A DNA stretch of 15,748 nucleotides from an uncultured Oscillospiraceae bacterium (GTDB lineage Bacteria; Bacillota; Clostridia; Oscillospirales; Oscillospiraceae), in assembly GCA_905234575.1 (NCBI GenBank), contig CAJOIG010000009.1, positions 1-15,748 of the forward strand. Reading direction: 5' to 3'. Made by a program: the position numbers and the translations under genes. Below, piece by piece: positions 1 to 6,624 of this stretch (the first letter of the stretch is position 1; the number at the start of each line of letters is the position of its first letter). Under the pieces are notes generated by a model. The model was not told the origin of the DNA, made no database searches, and saw only the letters and a program-made list of their open reading frames with translations.

Positions 1-32
1 CCTTCTTTGCTGATTTCATATTTCTTTGCCAT
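1..32 (-). CDS. 5' end of an unidentified gene (partial, runs off the left edge)
   Basis: An ATG at 32-30 on the minus strand opens a frame reading MAKKYEISKE before the window ends. It lies about 18 bases downstream of a good extended -10 promoter (50-78). A modest purine-rich GGGTGA about 6 bases before the ATG could serve as ribosome binding site. Only ten residues are visible, so no function is assigned. The Lys-Glu-Gly pattern loosely resembles GreA N-termini, but ten residues cannot support that name. It is the next gene after azlD on the same strand, with its own promoter. Confidence 0.5.
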   Translation of the reverse strand, partial: MAKKYEISKE

Positions 33-49
33 AATCGTCACCCTTGACT

Positions 50-78
50 ATTATAGCACATCCATGCATGTATGTCAT
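50..78 (-). promoter_or_regulatory. Sigma-A-type promoter for the partial gene at the left edge
   Basis: On the minus strand the -35 is ATGACA (78-73), the spacer is 17 bases and the -10 is TATAAT (55-50), preceded by TGC, an extended -10. The expected start is near position 43, giving a leader of about 11 bases before the ATG at 32. No terminator is visible between azlD and this promoter, so readthrough from the azl operon is also possible. Confidence 0.65.
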
Positions 79-98
79 CTTTTTATCAAGGAATAGTA

Positions 99-407
99 TC
101 AAACGAGGAACAGCTCGAGAACGAACACCACCCCGCAGCAGACGACGGCCACGGGGAAAAGGCCCGCGCCGCACCAGGCCAGCACGATCCCGACGACGAG
201 GGCCGCGATCCCCGCGAGGGGGGACTGGGTGGCCTCCACGATGGCCGGGAAGGTCATCACCGCGAGGGTGACATAGGGCACATAGAACAGGAACGACCGC
301 AGAAATCGGCTCCGAATCGGCTTCCGCACGAGGGTCAGCGGGAGCACGCGGATGGCGTACACCACGGCGAACATCACGAGGATGTAAAGGTAGACGTTAT
401 GCTTCAC
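99..407 (-). CDS. azlD: AzlD family branched-chain amino acid transport subunit
   Basis: This is a 102-residue, very hydrophobic protein with about four membrane segments, the usual size for AzlD. The start is a GTG at 407-405, which gives MKHNVYLYILVMFAVVYAIR, with GGAGG six bases upstream. The conserved AzlD feature of a helix followed by RVLPL is present near residues 20-24. It overlaps the end of azlC by 11 bases, so the two are translationally coupled. AzlC and AzlD together form a membrane exporter for branched-chain amino acids and toxic analogues in Bacillus; the substrate here is inferred from family only. The stop is TGA at 101-99. Confidence 0.88.
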   Translation of the reverse strand: MKHNVYLYILVMFAVVYAIRVLPLTLVRKPIRSRFLRSFLFYVPYVTLAVMTFPAIVEATQSPLAGIAALVVGIVLAWCGAGLFPVAVVCCGVVFVLELFLV

Positions 408-1125
408 TGGATGCCTCCTCTTCCTCGTCCACGGGGAAGGCCAGCGCGGCGATGCCCGCGAGCAGGACCGTCAGGACGATGACGCGGGTGCCGGAGGACA
501 GGGCCGAGAGCCAGGGCAGCCGGGACGCGGCGAAGCTCGCCCCGAAGCTCAGAAGCACGAACAGCAGGACCACCCGGTTCTTTCGCGCCGGGGGGATGAT
601 GACGGCGAGGAACATGCCGAACAGGGCGACGCTCAGCGCGCTCAGCACCCGGGCCGGGAGGATGTTCCCGACGACGATCCCGAGGGCCGTGCCCGCCGCC
701 CACATGGGGACGGCCACGGCGTAGGAGCCGTAGGAGTACAGCGGCTCCAGGGGCTTCGGCTGGGCCACGGCGATGCCGAAGAGCTCGTCCGTGACGCTGT
801 AGCCGATGGCGAGGCGGTGGAGAAGGGACGTGTCCGGGCTCAGCCGCTGGCTCAGCGCGAAGCTCATGAGGAGATACCGCGCGTTCGCCACCAGGGTGAC
901 GAGCGCCATCTCCCAGTACGACGCGCCCGCGCCGATGACCGTGATGGCGGCGTACTCCCCGGCGGAGGCCATGCCGACCCAGCTCATGAGGAAGCCCTGG
1001 AAGGCCGTCATGCCGGCGTTCTTCGCCGCGATGCCCAGGGCAAAGGACACGGCGAGGTATCCGAGGCCGATGGGCAGGCCGTGCTTCATGCCCCGCAGGA
1101 AGACGCGGCGTTTCGTTTCCGTCAT
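397..1125 (-). CDS. azlC: AzlC family branched-chain amino acid exporter, large subunit
   Basis: This is a 242-residue polytopic membrane protein of normal AzlC length, with about seven or eight hydrophobic segments. Family-typical stretches are visible: GLPIGLGYLAVSFALGI near the N-terminus, NARYLLMSFAL around residues 80-90 and YSVTDELFGIA around 109-119. A short acidic tail (DEEEEASSEA) ends the protein. The ATG is at 1125-1123 and lies only six bases after the stop of the upstream carboxypeptidase gene, so the two are almost certainly co-transcribed. It overlaps azlD by 11 bases. The upstream ribosome binding site is weak, which fits translational coupling to the gene before it. Confidence 0.92.
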   Translation of the reverse strand: MTETKRRVFLRGMKHGLPIGLGYLAVSFALGIAAKNAGMTAFQGFLMSWVGMASAGEYAAITVIGAGASYWEMALVTLVANARYLLMSFALSQRLSPDTSLLHRLAIGYSVTDELFGIAVAQPKPLEPLYSYGSYAVAVPMWAAGTALGIVVGNILPARVLSALSVALFGMFLAVIIPPARKNRVVLLFVLLSFGASFAASRLPWLSALSSGTRVIVLTVLLAGIAALAFPVDEEEEASSEA

Positions 1126-1131
1126 GGCCGC

Positions 1132-2676
1132 TCAGCTCTCGAAGAAGCTGTCAAAGAAGTCGTCGTCAAAGTCCCGGCGGGCCGGGGCGGGACGCTCCGG
1201 CGCCGGCGGAGCCTTTTCCTCCAGGCTGGCGGGCTCCTCGTCCTCCTCCCCGAAATACTCGATGGAGGGCTCACGCTCCTCCTCGTCCGGGAAGGAAAGC
1301 CACTCGGCCTCGGCCTCCGTCATGCGGCGGGCGCGGTCCCGCCGGGCGCGGCGCAGGCTCGCCATGTGGCGCAGGCGCTGGATGAGGTAGATCGTCACGA
1401 GGAGGAAATACACCGCGAGGAGGACGATGAGGATCGTCACCGCCTTGCGGACGATGGGCGCGGAGAAAAGCTCTTCGAGCTCGGACTGGACGTAATCCGT
1501 CCGGGACATGGCCACCGAGGACGCCGCCACGAGATAGGAGCTGCCGAAGGTGCGGGTGACGTTCCCGCTGCCGTCCGTCTCCACGACGGTGATCTCGCCC
1601 AGGGTCTCGCCGGCGTTCACGGGCGCCGTGAGCTCCTCCCCGGTCTGCTCGTGGTAGAGGATGTACTGGTAGCTGACCTTCGAGATGTCGTAGTCCCGGG
1701 GCAGGATGACGGAGACCGCGTCCTCGGCGCGGACGCCGACGGTCTCGGACGTTCCCATGCTCACGGGGACGGTGATGCGCGTCTCGGTGGAGCTGAGGAC
1801 CTGGCGCATCTCGAAGTTGTCGAACATCCAGTTGTAGAGGGTGATGCTGTCCCGGAACTGGTCGTTCGTGCTGGGACCGCCCATCACGACGCCGATCACC
1901 CGCATGTCGTCCTTCTCGGCGGAGGAGACGAGGCAGTATCCCGCGGCGGAGAAGTAGCCCGTCTTGATGCCGTCGGCGTAGGAGTAGTGGAACTCGCTGT
2001 TCTCGTCCAGCAGGAGGTTCGTGTTTTTGAGGCTGCGCTCCCCGGCCATGTTCGTGGCGGGCACGGTATAGCTCTGGGTGCCGCAGATCTGCTCGAAGAG
2101 GTCATGCTCCATGGCCGCGCAGGCAAAGCGGGCAAAGTCCGCCGCGGTGGAGTAGTGGTCGGGATCCTCCAGGCCGTTCACGTTCGTGAAATGCGTGCCC
2201 TCACAGCCGAGCTCCTGCGCCCGGGCGTTCATCGCGTCCACAAAGGAGGACACGGAGCCGGACAGATACTCCGCGAGGATGTTGCACGCCTCGTTCGCGG
2301 AGACCAGCATGGTGCAATACAGCAGGTCCTGCACCGACATGGTCTCGCCGGGCTTGATCTGGGGATCGGCGTTCGAGCTGTCGTACTCGAGGTTATAGAG
2401 GCTCGAATCCGAGGCGGTCACCTCGTCGCTCAGGCCGATGTCGCCCCGCTCGACGGCCTCCACCACGAGGAGCGCCGTGACGAGCTTCGTGGTGCTGGCG
2501 GGCTGGATGCGCTCGTTCGCGTTCTTTTCAAAATAGACCTCGCCGGACTCCGCGTTCACAAGGATCGCGGCGTTCGAAAGGAGCTCCGGCCCATCCACCG
2601 CGAGGGCGGGCGCGGGCAGGATCGAGGCAGCCAGCAGCAGTATGAGAACAAGCGAAAGGATCTTGAATTTTTTCAT
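1132..2676 (-). CDS. D-alanyl-D-alanine carboxypeptidase (peptidase S11, PBP5/DacF-like) with C-terminal membrane anchor and acidic tail
   Basis: The protein trims the terminal D-Ala from peptidoglycan stem pentapeptides outside the membrane. I start it at ATG 2676-2674 (514 residues) because GGAG lies six bases upstream and a clean signal peptide follows (MKKFKILSLV, cleavage near APALA at residues 22-26); the longer frame back to 2757 begins near the predicted transcription start and lacks such a site. All three penicilloyl-serine transferase motifs are present: SxxK at S61-K64 (STTK), SxN at S126-N128 and KTG at 238-240. The PBP5 C-terminal beta domain spans about 290-385. A membrane helix at about 410-432 is followed by an unusual cytoplasmic tail of about 80 residues: basic (LRRARRDRARR), then acidic and Pro-rich, ending in FDDDFFDSFFES. 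It heads an operon with azlC and azlD. Confidence 0.95.
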   Translation of the reverse strand: MKKFKILSLVLILLLAASILPAPALAVDGPELLSNAAILVNAESGEVYFEKNANERIQPASTTKLVTALLVVEAVERGDIGLSDEVTASDSSLYNLEYDSSNADPQIKPGETMSVQDLLYCTMLVSANEACNILAEYLSGSVSSFVDAMNARAQELGCEGTHFTNVNGLEDPDHYSTAADFARFACAAMEHDLFEQICGTQSYTVPATNMAGERSLKNTNLLLDENSEFHYSYADGIKTGYFSAAGYCLVSSAEKDDMRVIGVVMGGPSTNDQFRDSITLYNWMFDNFEMRQVLSSTETRITVPVSMGTSETVGVRAEDAVSVILPRDYDISKVSYQYILYHEQTGEELTAPVNAGETLGEITVVETDGSGNVTRTFGSSYLVAASSVAMSRTDYVQSELEELFSAPIVRKAVTILIVLLAVYFLLVTIYLIQRLRHMASLRRARRDRARRMTEAEAEWLSFPDEEEREPSIEYFGEEDEEPASLEEKAPPAPERPAPARRDFDDDFFDSFFES

Positions 2677-2696
2677 GTCATTCTCCGCGAAAGTAT

Positions 2697-2704
2697 GGTA
2701 TGAT
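2697..2704 (+). promoter_or_regulatory. Possible extended -10 element for the comEA-two-component operon
   Basis: TGGTATGAT reads as an extended -10 (TGn plus TATGAT) on the plus strand. The hexamer 17 bases upstream (TGTCAT, 2676-2681) is a poor -35. If used, the leader to the ATG at 2816 would be about 105 bases and would run antisense to the carboxypeptidase leader. No better plus-strand promoter is evident between 2705 and 2815, so this is only a candidate. Confidence 0.25.
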
Positions 2705-2716
2705 ACTGTCAGACGG

Positions 2717-2736
2717 GCCCGGCGGCTATGCCGGGC
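2717..2736. other. GC-rich hairpin in the divergent leader region
   Basis: GCCCGGC and GCCGGGC pair perfectly (7 bp) around a six-base loop. It lies in the 5' leader of the minus-strand carboxypeptidase transcript. No T-run follows on either strand, so it is not a classic terminator. It might stabilise the leader; a function is not shown. Confidence 0.4.
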
Positions 2737-2763
2737 AGCGGTCCGAAAACCGGTCATTTATTC

Positions 2764-2792
2764 ATTATATGAAAAAATCCGCGGAAAATCAA
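2764..2792 (-). promoter_or_regulatory. Sigma-A promoter of the carboxypeptidase-azlCD operon
   Basis: On the minus strand TTGATT (2792-2787), a 17-base spacer and a perfect TATAAT (2769-2764) are seen. The predicted start near 2757 gives a leader of about 80 bases before the ATG at 2676. That leader contains the hairpin at 2717-2736. Confidence 0.8.
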
Positions 2793-2815
2793 CTCATATT
2801 TCTTGGTGTGCTGCA

Positions 2816-3181
2816 ATGAACAAAATCCGGCGTCCCGCGGCGCTCTGGCTCGCGCTCCCCACGGCGGTCCTCGCCGGACTGACGGCGGCGGTCCTGCTGC
2901 GGCCCCCGCTCCCGGCCGACACGGCCTGGACAGCTCCGGCGGACGGGACCGTCTTCCGCCTTGATCTGAACGACGCCTCGGTGGAGGAGCTGGACGCCCT
3001 GCCCGGCATCGGCCCCGTTCTCGCCGAGAGCATCCTGACCCGGCGGGCGGAGCTCGGCGCCTTCACGTCGAAGGACGACGTCCTCTCCGTGCCCGGCATC
3101 GGCGAGGCCACCTTCGCGGAGCTTGCCCCCTACATCACCTATGGAGACGAGGTACCATCCCATGAAGATTCTGGTCGTTGA
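2816..3181 (+). CDS. Membrane-anchored helix-hairpin-helix protein (ComEA-like)
   Basis: This is a 121-residue protein with one N-terminal membrane helix (about residues 8-30) and a C-terminal tandem helix-hairpin-helix DNA-binding domain (about 49-107). The two hairpins carry LPGIG (62-66) and VPGIG (92-96). The topology matches ComEA, the membrane receptor for double-stranded DNA in natural transformation, but the SLBB domain common in longer Firmicute ComEA proteins is absent. No other competence genes are nearby, so a role in DNA uptake is inference. The ATG at 2816 has no clear ribosome binding site. An in-frame start at 2642 would add 58 non-homologous residues over the divergent promoter and is unlikely. 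The last 20 bases overlap the response regulator start. Confidence 0.75.
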   Translation: MNKIRRPAALWLALPTAVLAGLTAAVLLRPPLPADTAWTAPADGTVFRLDLNDASVEELDALPGIGPVLAESILTRRAELGAFTSKDDVLSVPGIGEATFAELAPYITYGDEVPSHEDSGR

Positions 3182-3848
3182 CGACGAGGAGCTGCTCGTC
3201 AAGGGCATCAAATTCAATCTCGAGCACGAGGGCTATGAGGTGGACGTCTGCTACGACGGACAGACCGCCGTGGAGATGGCCGCCGCGAACGCCTACAACC
3301 TCATCCTGCTGGATCTCATGATGCCGAAGCTGGACGGACTGTCCGCCTGCATGAAGATCCGGGAGACGTCGGCCGTGCCCATCATCATGCTCACGGCAAA
3401 GACCGAGGACACCGACAAGCTCATCGGCTTCGAATACGGCGCGGACGACTACATCACGAAGCCCTTCAACATCCTGGAGCTCAAGGCCCGGGTCCGGGCG
3501 CTGCTGCGGCGCAGCGGCATGCAGGCCGCCGCCCAGGGAAGCCCCGCGACCCGCATCTCGCACGGCTTCGTCACCCTCGACACCGAGCGCCGGACCGCCG
3601 AGGTGGACGGCCGGGTCATCGACCTCACCGTGAAGGAGTTCGACCTCGTCGAGCTCCTCATGCGGAACCCCGGCAAGGTCTACTCCCGGGAGAACCTCCT
3701 GGACCTCGTGTGGGGCTACGACTACCAGGGCGACATCCGCACCGTGGACGTGCACATCCGCCGCCTGCGGGAGAAGCTCGAGCGGCACCCGGCGGAGCCG
3801 GAGTGCATCATCACCAAATGGGGCGTGGGTTACTATTTCAAAGACTGA
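3162..3848 (+). CDS. OmpR/PhoB-family response regulator
   Basis: This is a 228-residue two-component transcription factor. The receiver domain (residues 1 to about 118) has the acidic pocket VVDDEE (D7, D8), phospho-acceptor D51 in LLDLMMPKLDG, T78 and K100 (ITKPF). The winged-helix DNA-binding domain (about 130-228) has the family-typical LTVKEFDLVELLMRNPGKVYSR segment in two parts and ends VDVHIRRLREKLE...WGVGYYF. I chose ATG 3162 over the in-frame start at 3123 because MKILVVDDEE is the canonical N-terminus. The start lies within the end of the helix-hairpin-helix gene. The sensor kinase follows immediately. It is closest in style to WalR/PhoP/MtrA-type regulators; its target genes cannot be told from the sequence. 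Confidence 0.95.
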   Translation: MKILVVDDEELLVKGIKFNLEHEGYEVDVCYDGQTAVEMAAANAYNLILLDLMMPKLDGLSACMKIRETSAVPIIMLTAKTEDTDKLIGFEYGADDYITKPFNILELKARVRALLRRSGMQAAAQGSPATRISHGFVTLDTERRTAEVDGRVIDLTVKEFDLVELLMRNPGKVYSRENLLDLVWGYDYQGDIRTVDVHIRRLREKLERHPAEPECIITKWGVGYYFKD

Positions 3849-3945
3849 CCGACCGAAAAAGCGCCGCGGCAGCGTCCGGTTCAAGATCGCGGCCACCTTT
3901 GCCCTCTTTACCGCGCTGCTGCTGCTCATACTGAACATCTATCCC
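3818..3945 (+). other. Unannotatable N-terminal coding part of the sensor kinase (first membrane helix, no standard start codon)
   Basis: The kinase frame continues open upstream of the GTG at 3946 and encodes a basic stretch (RPKKRRGSVRFK) then a hydrophobic helix (IAATFALFTALLLLILNIY), clearly the missing first membrane segment. In that frame no ATG, GTG or TTG occurs between the stop at 3631-3633 and 3946. Possible solutions are an ATT start at 3835, a +1 shift at the regulator stop (3846-3848), or one A missing from the run at 3856-3860. In the last case the adjacent-frame ATG at 3818 would give MGRGLLFQRLTDRKKRRGSV, joined in frame to the kinase. Confidence 0.7.
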
Positions 3946-5277
3946 GTGCTCGTCACCCGGGACATGGTCATCGCCGCGAAAAAGAGCTCCCTGCAGTCCC
4001 AGGGGCTCGTCATCTCGAGCTCCCTGTCGGCCCTCGACACTCTCACCGGCGAGGCCGCGGCCCAGGTCATGGAGCTGCTCGACGTGACCCCCGCGACGCG
4101 CATCCTCGTGACCGATCCCGCCGGGCGCATCCTCTTCGACACCGCGGAGGACGACGACGCGGCGGGCCGCTATGCCCTGCTCGCAGAGGTCCGCGCCGCG
4201 CTGAACGGACGCAGCGTGTTCTTCTGCTCCTACACCGGCGACGTGTTCACGAGCCGGGCCGCCGTGCCCGTCCCCTCCGCCAGCGGGGTCCTCGGCGCGG
4301 TCTATCTCTCCGAGAGCGACGCCGAGCAGGGAGAGATCATCCACGGCCTGCAGCGGAACCTGCGGACCGTCTCCCTCGTCTTCGGCGGCGTGGGCATCGT
4401 CGTGGTCTATCTCATCGCGGCGACGCTGACACACCGCATCAAGAAGCTCGCCGCCGCCGTGAACGTGGTCAGCGCCGGGGATTACGCCTATCGCCTGAAC
4501 GTGCGCGGGAACGACGAGATCGCGGAGCTCTCCGACGAGTTCAACGACCTCACCGGGCGCCTCGAGAGCACCGAGGAGGCCCGGCGGCGTTTCGTATCCG
4601 ACGCCTCCCACGAGCTTCGCACCCCCCTCGCCGCCATCCGGCTCCTCTCCGACAGCATCACCCAGTCGGACGGCATGGACGGCGACACCATGCGGGAGTT
4701 CGCCACGGACATCGGCAGCGAGGCCGAGCGCCTGCAGCGCATCACGGAAAAGCTCATGAACCTCACGAAGCTGGACGCCGGGGTCTCCCAGCGGCAGCGG
4801 GAGCCCGTGGAGGCCGCGGCGGTGGTCCGGCGGACGCTGCACCTGCTCGAGCCCCTCGCCGCCGCCCAGAACGTGGCCATCGTCACGCGCCTCGACGAGA
4901 GCTGCGCCGTCCGCGCGGCGGCGGACGATCTCTACCAGATCATCTTCAACCTCGCGGAAAACGGCATCAAATACAACGTCCCCGGCGGTCGGGTGGAGCT
5001 CGACCTGCGCCGGGAGGACAGCGACGTGGTGCTCACCGTCTCGGACACCGGCATCGGCATCCCGGCGGCGGACATCGCCCACATCTTCGACCGCTTCTAC
5101 CGGGTGGACAAGGCCCGCTCCCGGGCCTCCGGCGGCAGCGGCCTCGGCCTGGCCATCGTCCACGACGCGGTGGCGGCGAACGGAGGGACCATCGAGGTCT
5201 CCCTGCCCGAGACGGGCGGGACCCGCTTCACCGTCACCTTCCCGGCCGCGGAATCGGGAAAGGAGGTCCGGTCATGA
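3946..5277 (+). CDS. Sensor histidine kinase (HAMP, HisKA, HATPase_c), N-terminus incomplete as annotated
   Basis: Numbering from the GTG at 3946, the 443-residue part contains an extracytoplasmic sensor region (about 10-140, PAS/CACHE-like by size), a second membrane helix (about 142-162), a HAMP linker (about 162-213), a HisKA domain with phospho-acceptor H222 in SDASHELRTPLAA, and the ATPase domain: N box NLAENGIKYN (N339), G1 DTGIGIP (367-373), F box FDRFYRVDKARSR and G2 GGSGLGL (396-402). The first membrane helix is encoded upstream of this start (3880-3950), so the real protein is longer; see the separate entry. It phosphorylates the regulator at 3162-3848 by strong context inference. 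Its stop overlaps the ATG of the GerMN lipoprotein (ATGA at 5274). Confidence 0.92.
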   Translation: MLVTRDMVIAAKKSSLQSQGLVISSSLSALDTLTGEAAAQVMELLDVTPATRILVTDPAGRILFDTAEDDDAAGRYALLAEVRAALNGRSVFFCSYTGDVFTSRAAVPVPSASGVLGAVYLSESDAEQGEIIHGLQRNLRTVSLVFGGVGIVVVYLIAATLTHRIKKLAAAVNVVSAGDYAYRLNVRGNDEIAELSDEFNDLTGRLESTEEARRRFVSDASHELRTPLAAIRLLSDSITQSDGMDGDTMREFATDIGSEAERLQRITEKLMNLTKLDAGVSQRQREPVEAAAVVRRTLHLLEPLAAAQNVAIVTRLDESCAVRAAADDLYQIIFNLAENGIKYNVPGGRVELDLRREDSDVVLTVSDTGIGIPAADIAHIFDRFYRVDKARSRASGGSGLGLAIVHDAVAANGGTIEVSLPETGGTRFTVTFPAAESGKEVRS

Positions 5278-6623
5278 GGCGACGCGCGTGCCTGGCGCTG
5301 CTGCTGGCGGGGCTGCTTCTCCTGTCGGCCTGCGCCGCGCCGGATTCTCTGTCCCGGCTTTTGTCCCAGGACGCAGCGGACAGCGGCGACGCCTTGGTCG
5401 TCTACCGTCCGGCCGCCGACCCCGCGGAGGGCGGCGCGCTCCTGCGGCCCCAGGCCTATCCCCTGCCGGACAGCGGCGCGGACCTCCCGGCGGTGCTCCT
5501 GACCCTGCTGCAGACCCCGCCCGCGGACCCGGGCTTTTCCGCCTCCCTGCCCCCGGGGACCGCCGTGGAGGACTGGGTCCTCGAAAACGGCGTGGTGACG
5601 CTGACCCTGTCGGACGCCTTTCTCGACGCGCCGGAGATGGACCGCAGCCTCGCCGCCTTCGGCGCGGCGCTGACCCTCTGCCAGCTCGACGAGGTGGACG
5701 CCGTCTCCGTGGTCTGCGCGGGGCAGACGCTGTTTGCCGGACTCATGCCGGAGGACGCCCTCCTGGACGACGTGCCCTCGGACCCCTACTCCCGGCAGCT
5801 CCGGCTGTACTTCCCCGATTCGGCGGGGCGCTGGCTCATCAGCGAATACCATACCCTGACCCTCGACGAGGACACGTCGCCCGAGCGCTATGTGGTGGAG
5901 GAGCTCCTCCGGGGCCCGAACAACGGCGAGCTCCGCTCCGTCATGCCCGCGGGCACGAGGCTCCTCTCCTGCGCCACGGCGGACGGGCTCTGCACCGTGG
6001 ACCTCTCTCAGGACTTCTACGACGCCCGGCCGGATACCGCTCTGGGGGAGCGGCTCGTCCTCGGCGCTCTTGCCAACTCCCTCACGGCCCTCTCCGGGGT
6101 GGACGCCGTGCGTGTGCTCGTGGAGGGCGAACCTGTGGGGACCTACGTCTACCGCTCCCTCGCGGAGCCCCTCCAGCGCTGCGACGACGCCGTCGGCCCC
6201 GTCTCCGTCCCCAAGGGAGAACTGGACGCGGACCTCTGGCTCGCCGTGCCCGGTCTCTCCGGGCTGACGCCCCTGCCCTACCGCGTGCGGACGGCGGGGT
6301 ACGCCTCCGACGCCGAGGCCGTCGCGGCGGCGCTGCTCGGCGCGGCGGAGCCCGGATACCCCGCGCTCTTCTCGGGCAGCGGCTCCGTCGCCGGGGTCGC
6401 CGTGCAGGGCACCGTATGCACGGTGGACCTGTCCGAGAGCTTTTTCGTCTCCCTGCCGGAGGAGGCCCGCCGTCTCGCCGTGGGCTCCCTCGCCGCCAGT
6501 CTTGCCGCCCTGCCGGATGTAAGCGCCGTCCGCTTCACCATGGGCGGGGACGACGCCGTGTTCGACGGCACGGACTGGTCCGGCCCCTGGCGAGAAGAAT
6601 TCTCAGAAATCGAGGTATACTGA
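5274..6623 (+). CDS. Lipoprotein with three GerMN repeats, partner of the two-component system
   Basis: This is a 449-residue secreted lipoprotein. Arg-rich N-terminus, hydrophobic core and lipobox LLSAC (C20) are clear. Three tandem GerMN-type units can be read at about residues 39-155, 175-293 and 320-432. Each carries the pattern of a loop (PPGTAV, PAGTRL, SGSGSV), a strand ending in V-DLS or L-LS (TLSDAF, VDLSQDF, VDLSESF) and a helix ending in a D(A/V)SAV or DAVRV strand. GerMN domains occur in spore-germination GerM and in actinobacterial LpqB. AAAGGAGG precedes the ATG, which overlaps the kinase stop. An extracytoplasmic accessory role to the kinase, as LpqB has for MtrB, is inferred from order only. 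The peptidase gene starts one base after the stop. Confidence 0.85.
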   Translation: MRRRACLALLLAGLLLLSACAAPDSLSRLLSQDAADSGDALVVYRPAADPAEGGALLRPQAYPLPDSGADLPAVLLTLLQTPPADPGFSASLPPGTAVEDWVLENGVVTLTLSDAFLDAPEMDRSLAAFGAALTLCQLDEVDAVSVVCAGQTLFAGLMPEDALLDDVPSDPYSRQLRLYFPDSAGRWLISEYHTLTLDEDTSPERYVVEELLRGPNNGELRSVMPAGTRLLSCATADGLCTVDLSQDFYDARPDTALGERLVLGALANSLTALSGVDAVRVLVEGEPVGTYVYRSLAEPLQRCDDAVGPVSVPKGELDADLWLAVPGLSGLTPLPYRVRTAGYASDAEAVAAALLGAAEPGYPALFSGSGSVAGVAVQGTVCTVDLSESFFVSLPEEARRLAVGSLAASLAALPDVSAVRFTMGGDDAVFDGTDWSGPWREEFSEIEVY

Positions 6624-6624
6624 C

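Noticed and set aside
817..2703. 628-residue plus-strand open frame
   Set aside because: It is antisense to the carboxypeptidase and azlC, whose motifs are unambiguous. Its translation is a low-complexity Arg/Gly/Asp/His/Val mix typical of GC-rich shadow frames.
2677..2757. Upstream extension of the carboxypeptidase to 2757
   Set aside because: The promoter at 2764-2792 puts transcription start at about 2757, and the added 27 residues (MTGFRTAARHS...) would precede a perfect signal peptide that has its own ribosome binding site at ATG 2676.
3838..5163. 441-residue minus-strand open frame
   Set aside because: It is antisense to the sensor kinase, with biased composition and no motif.
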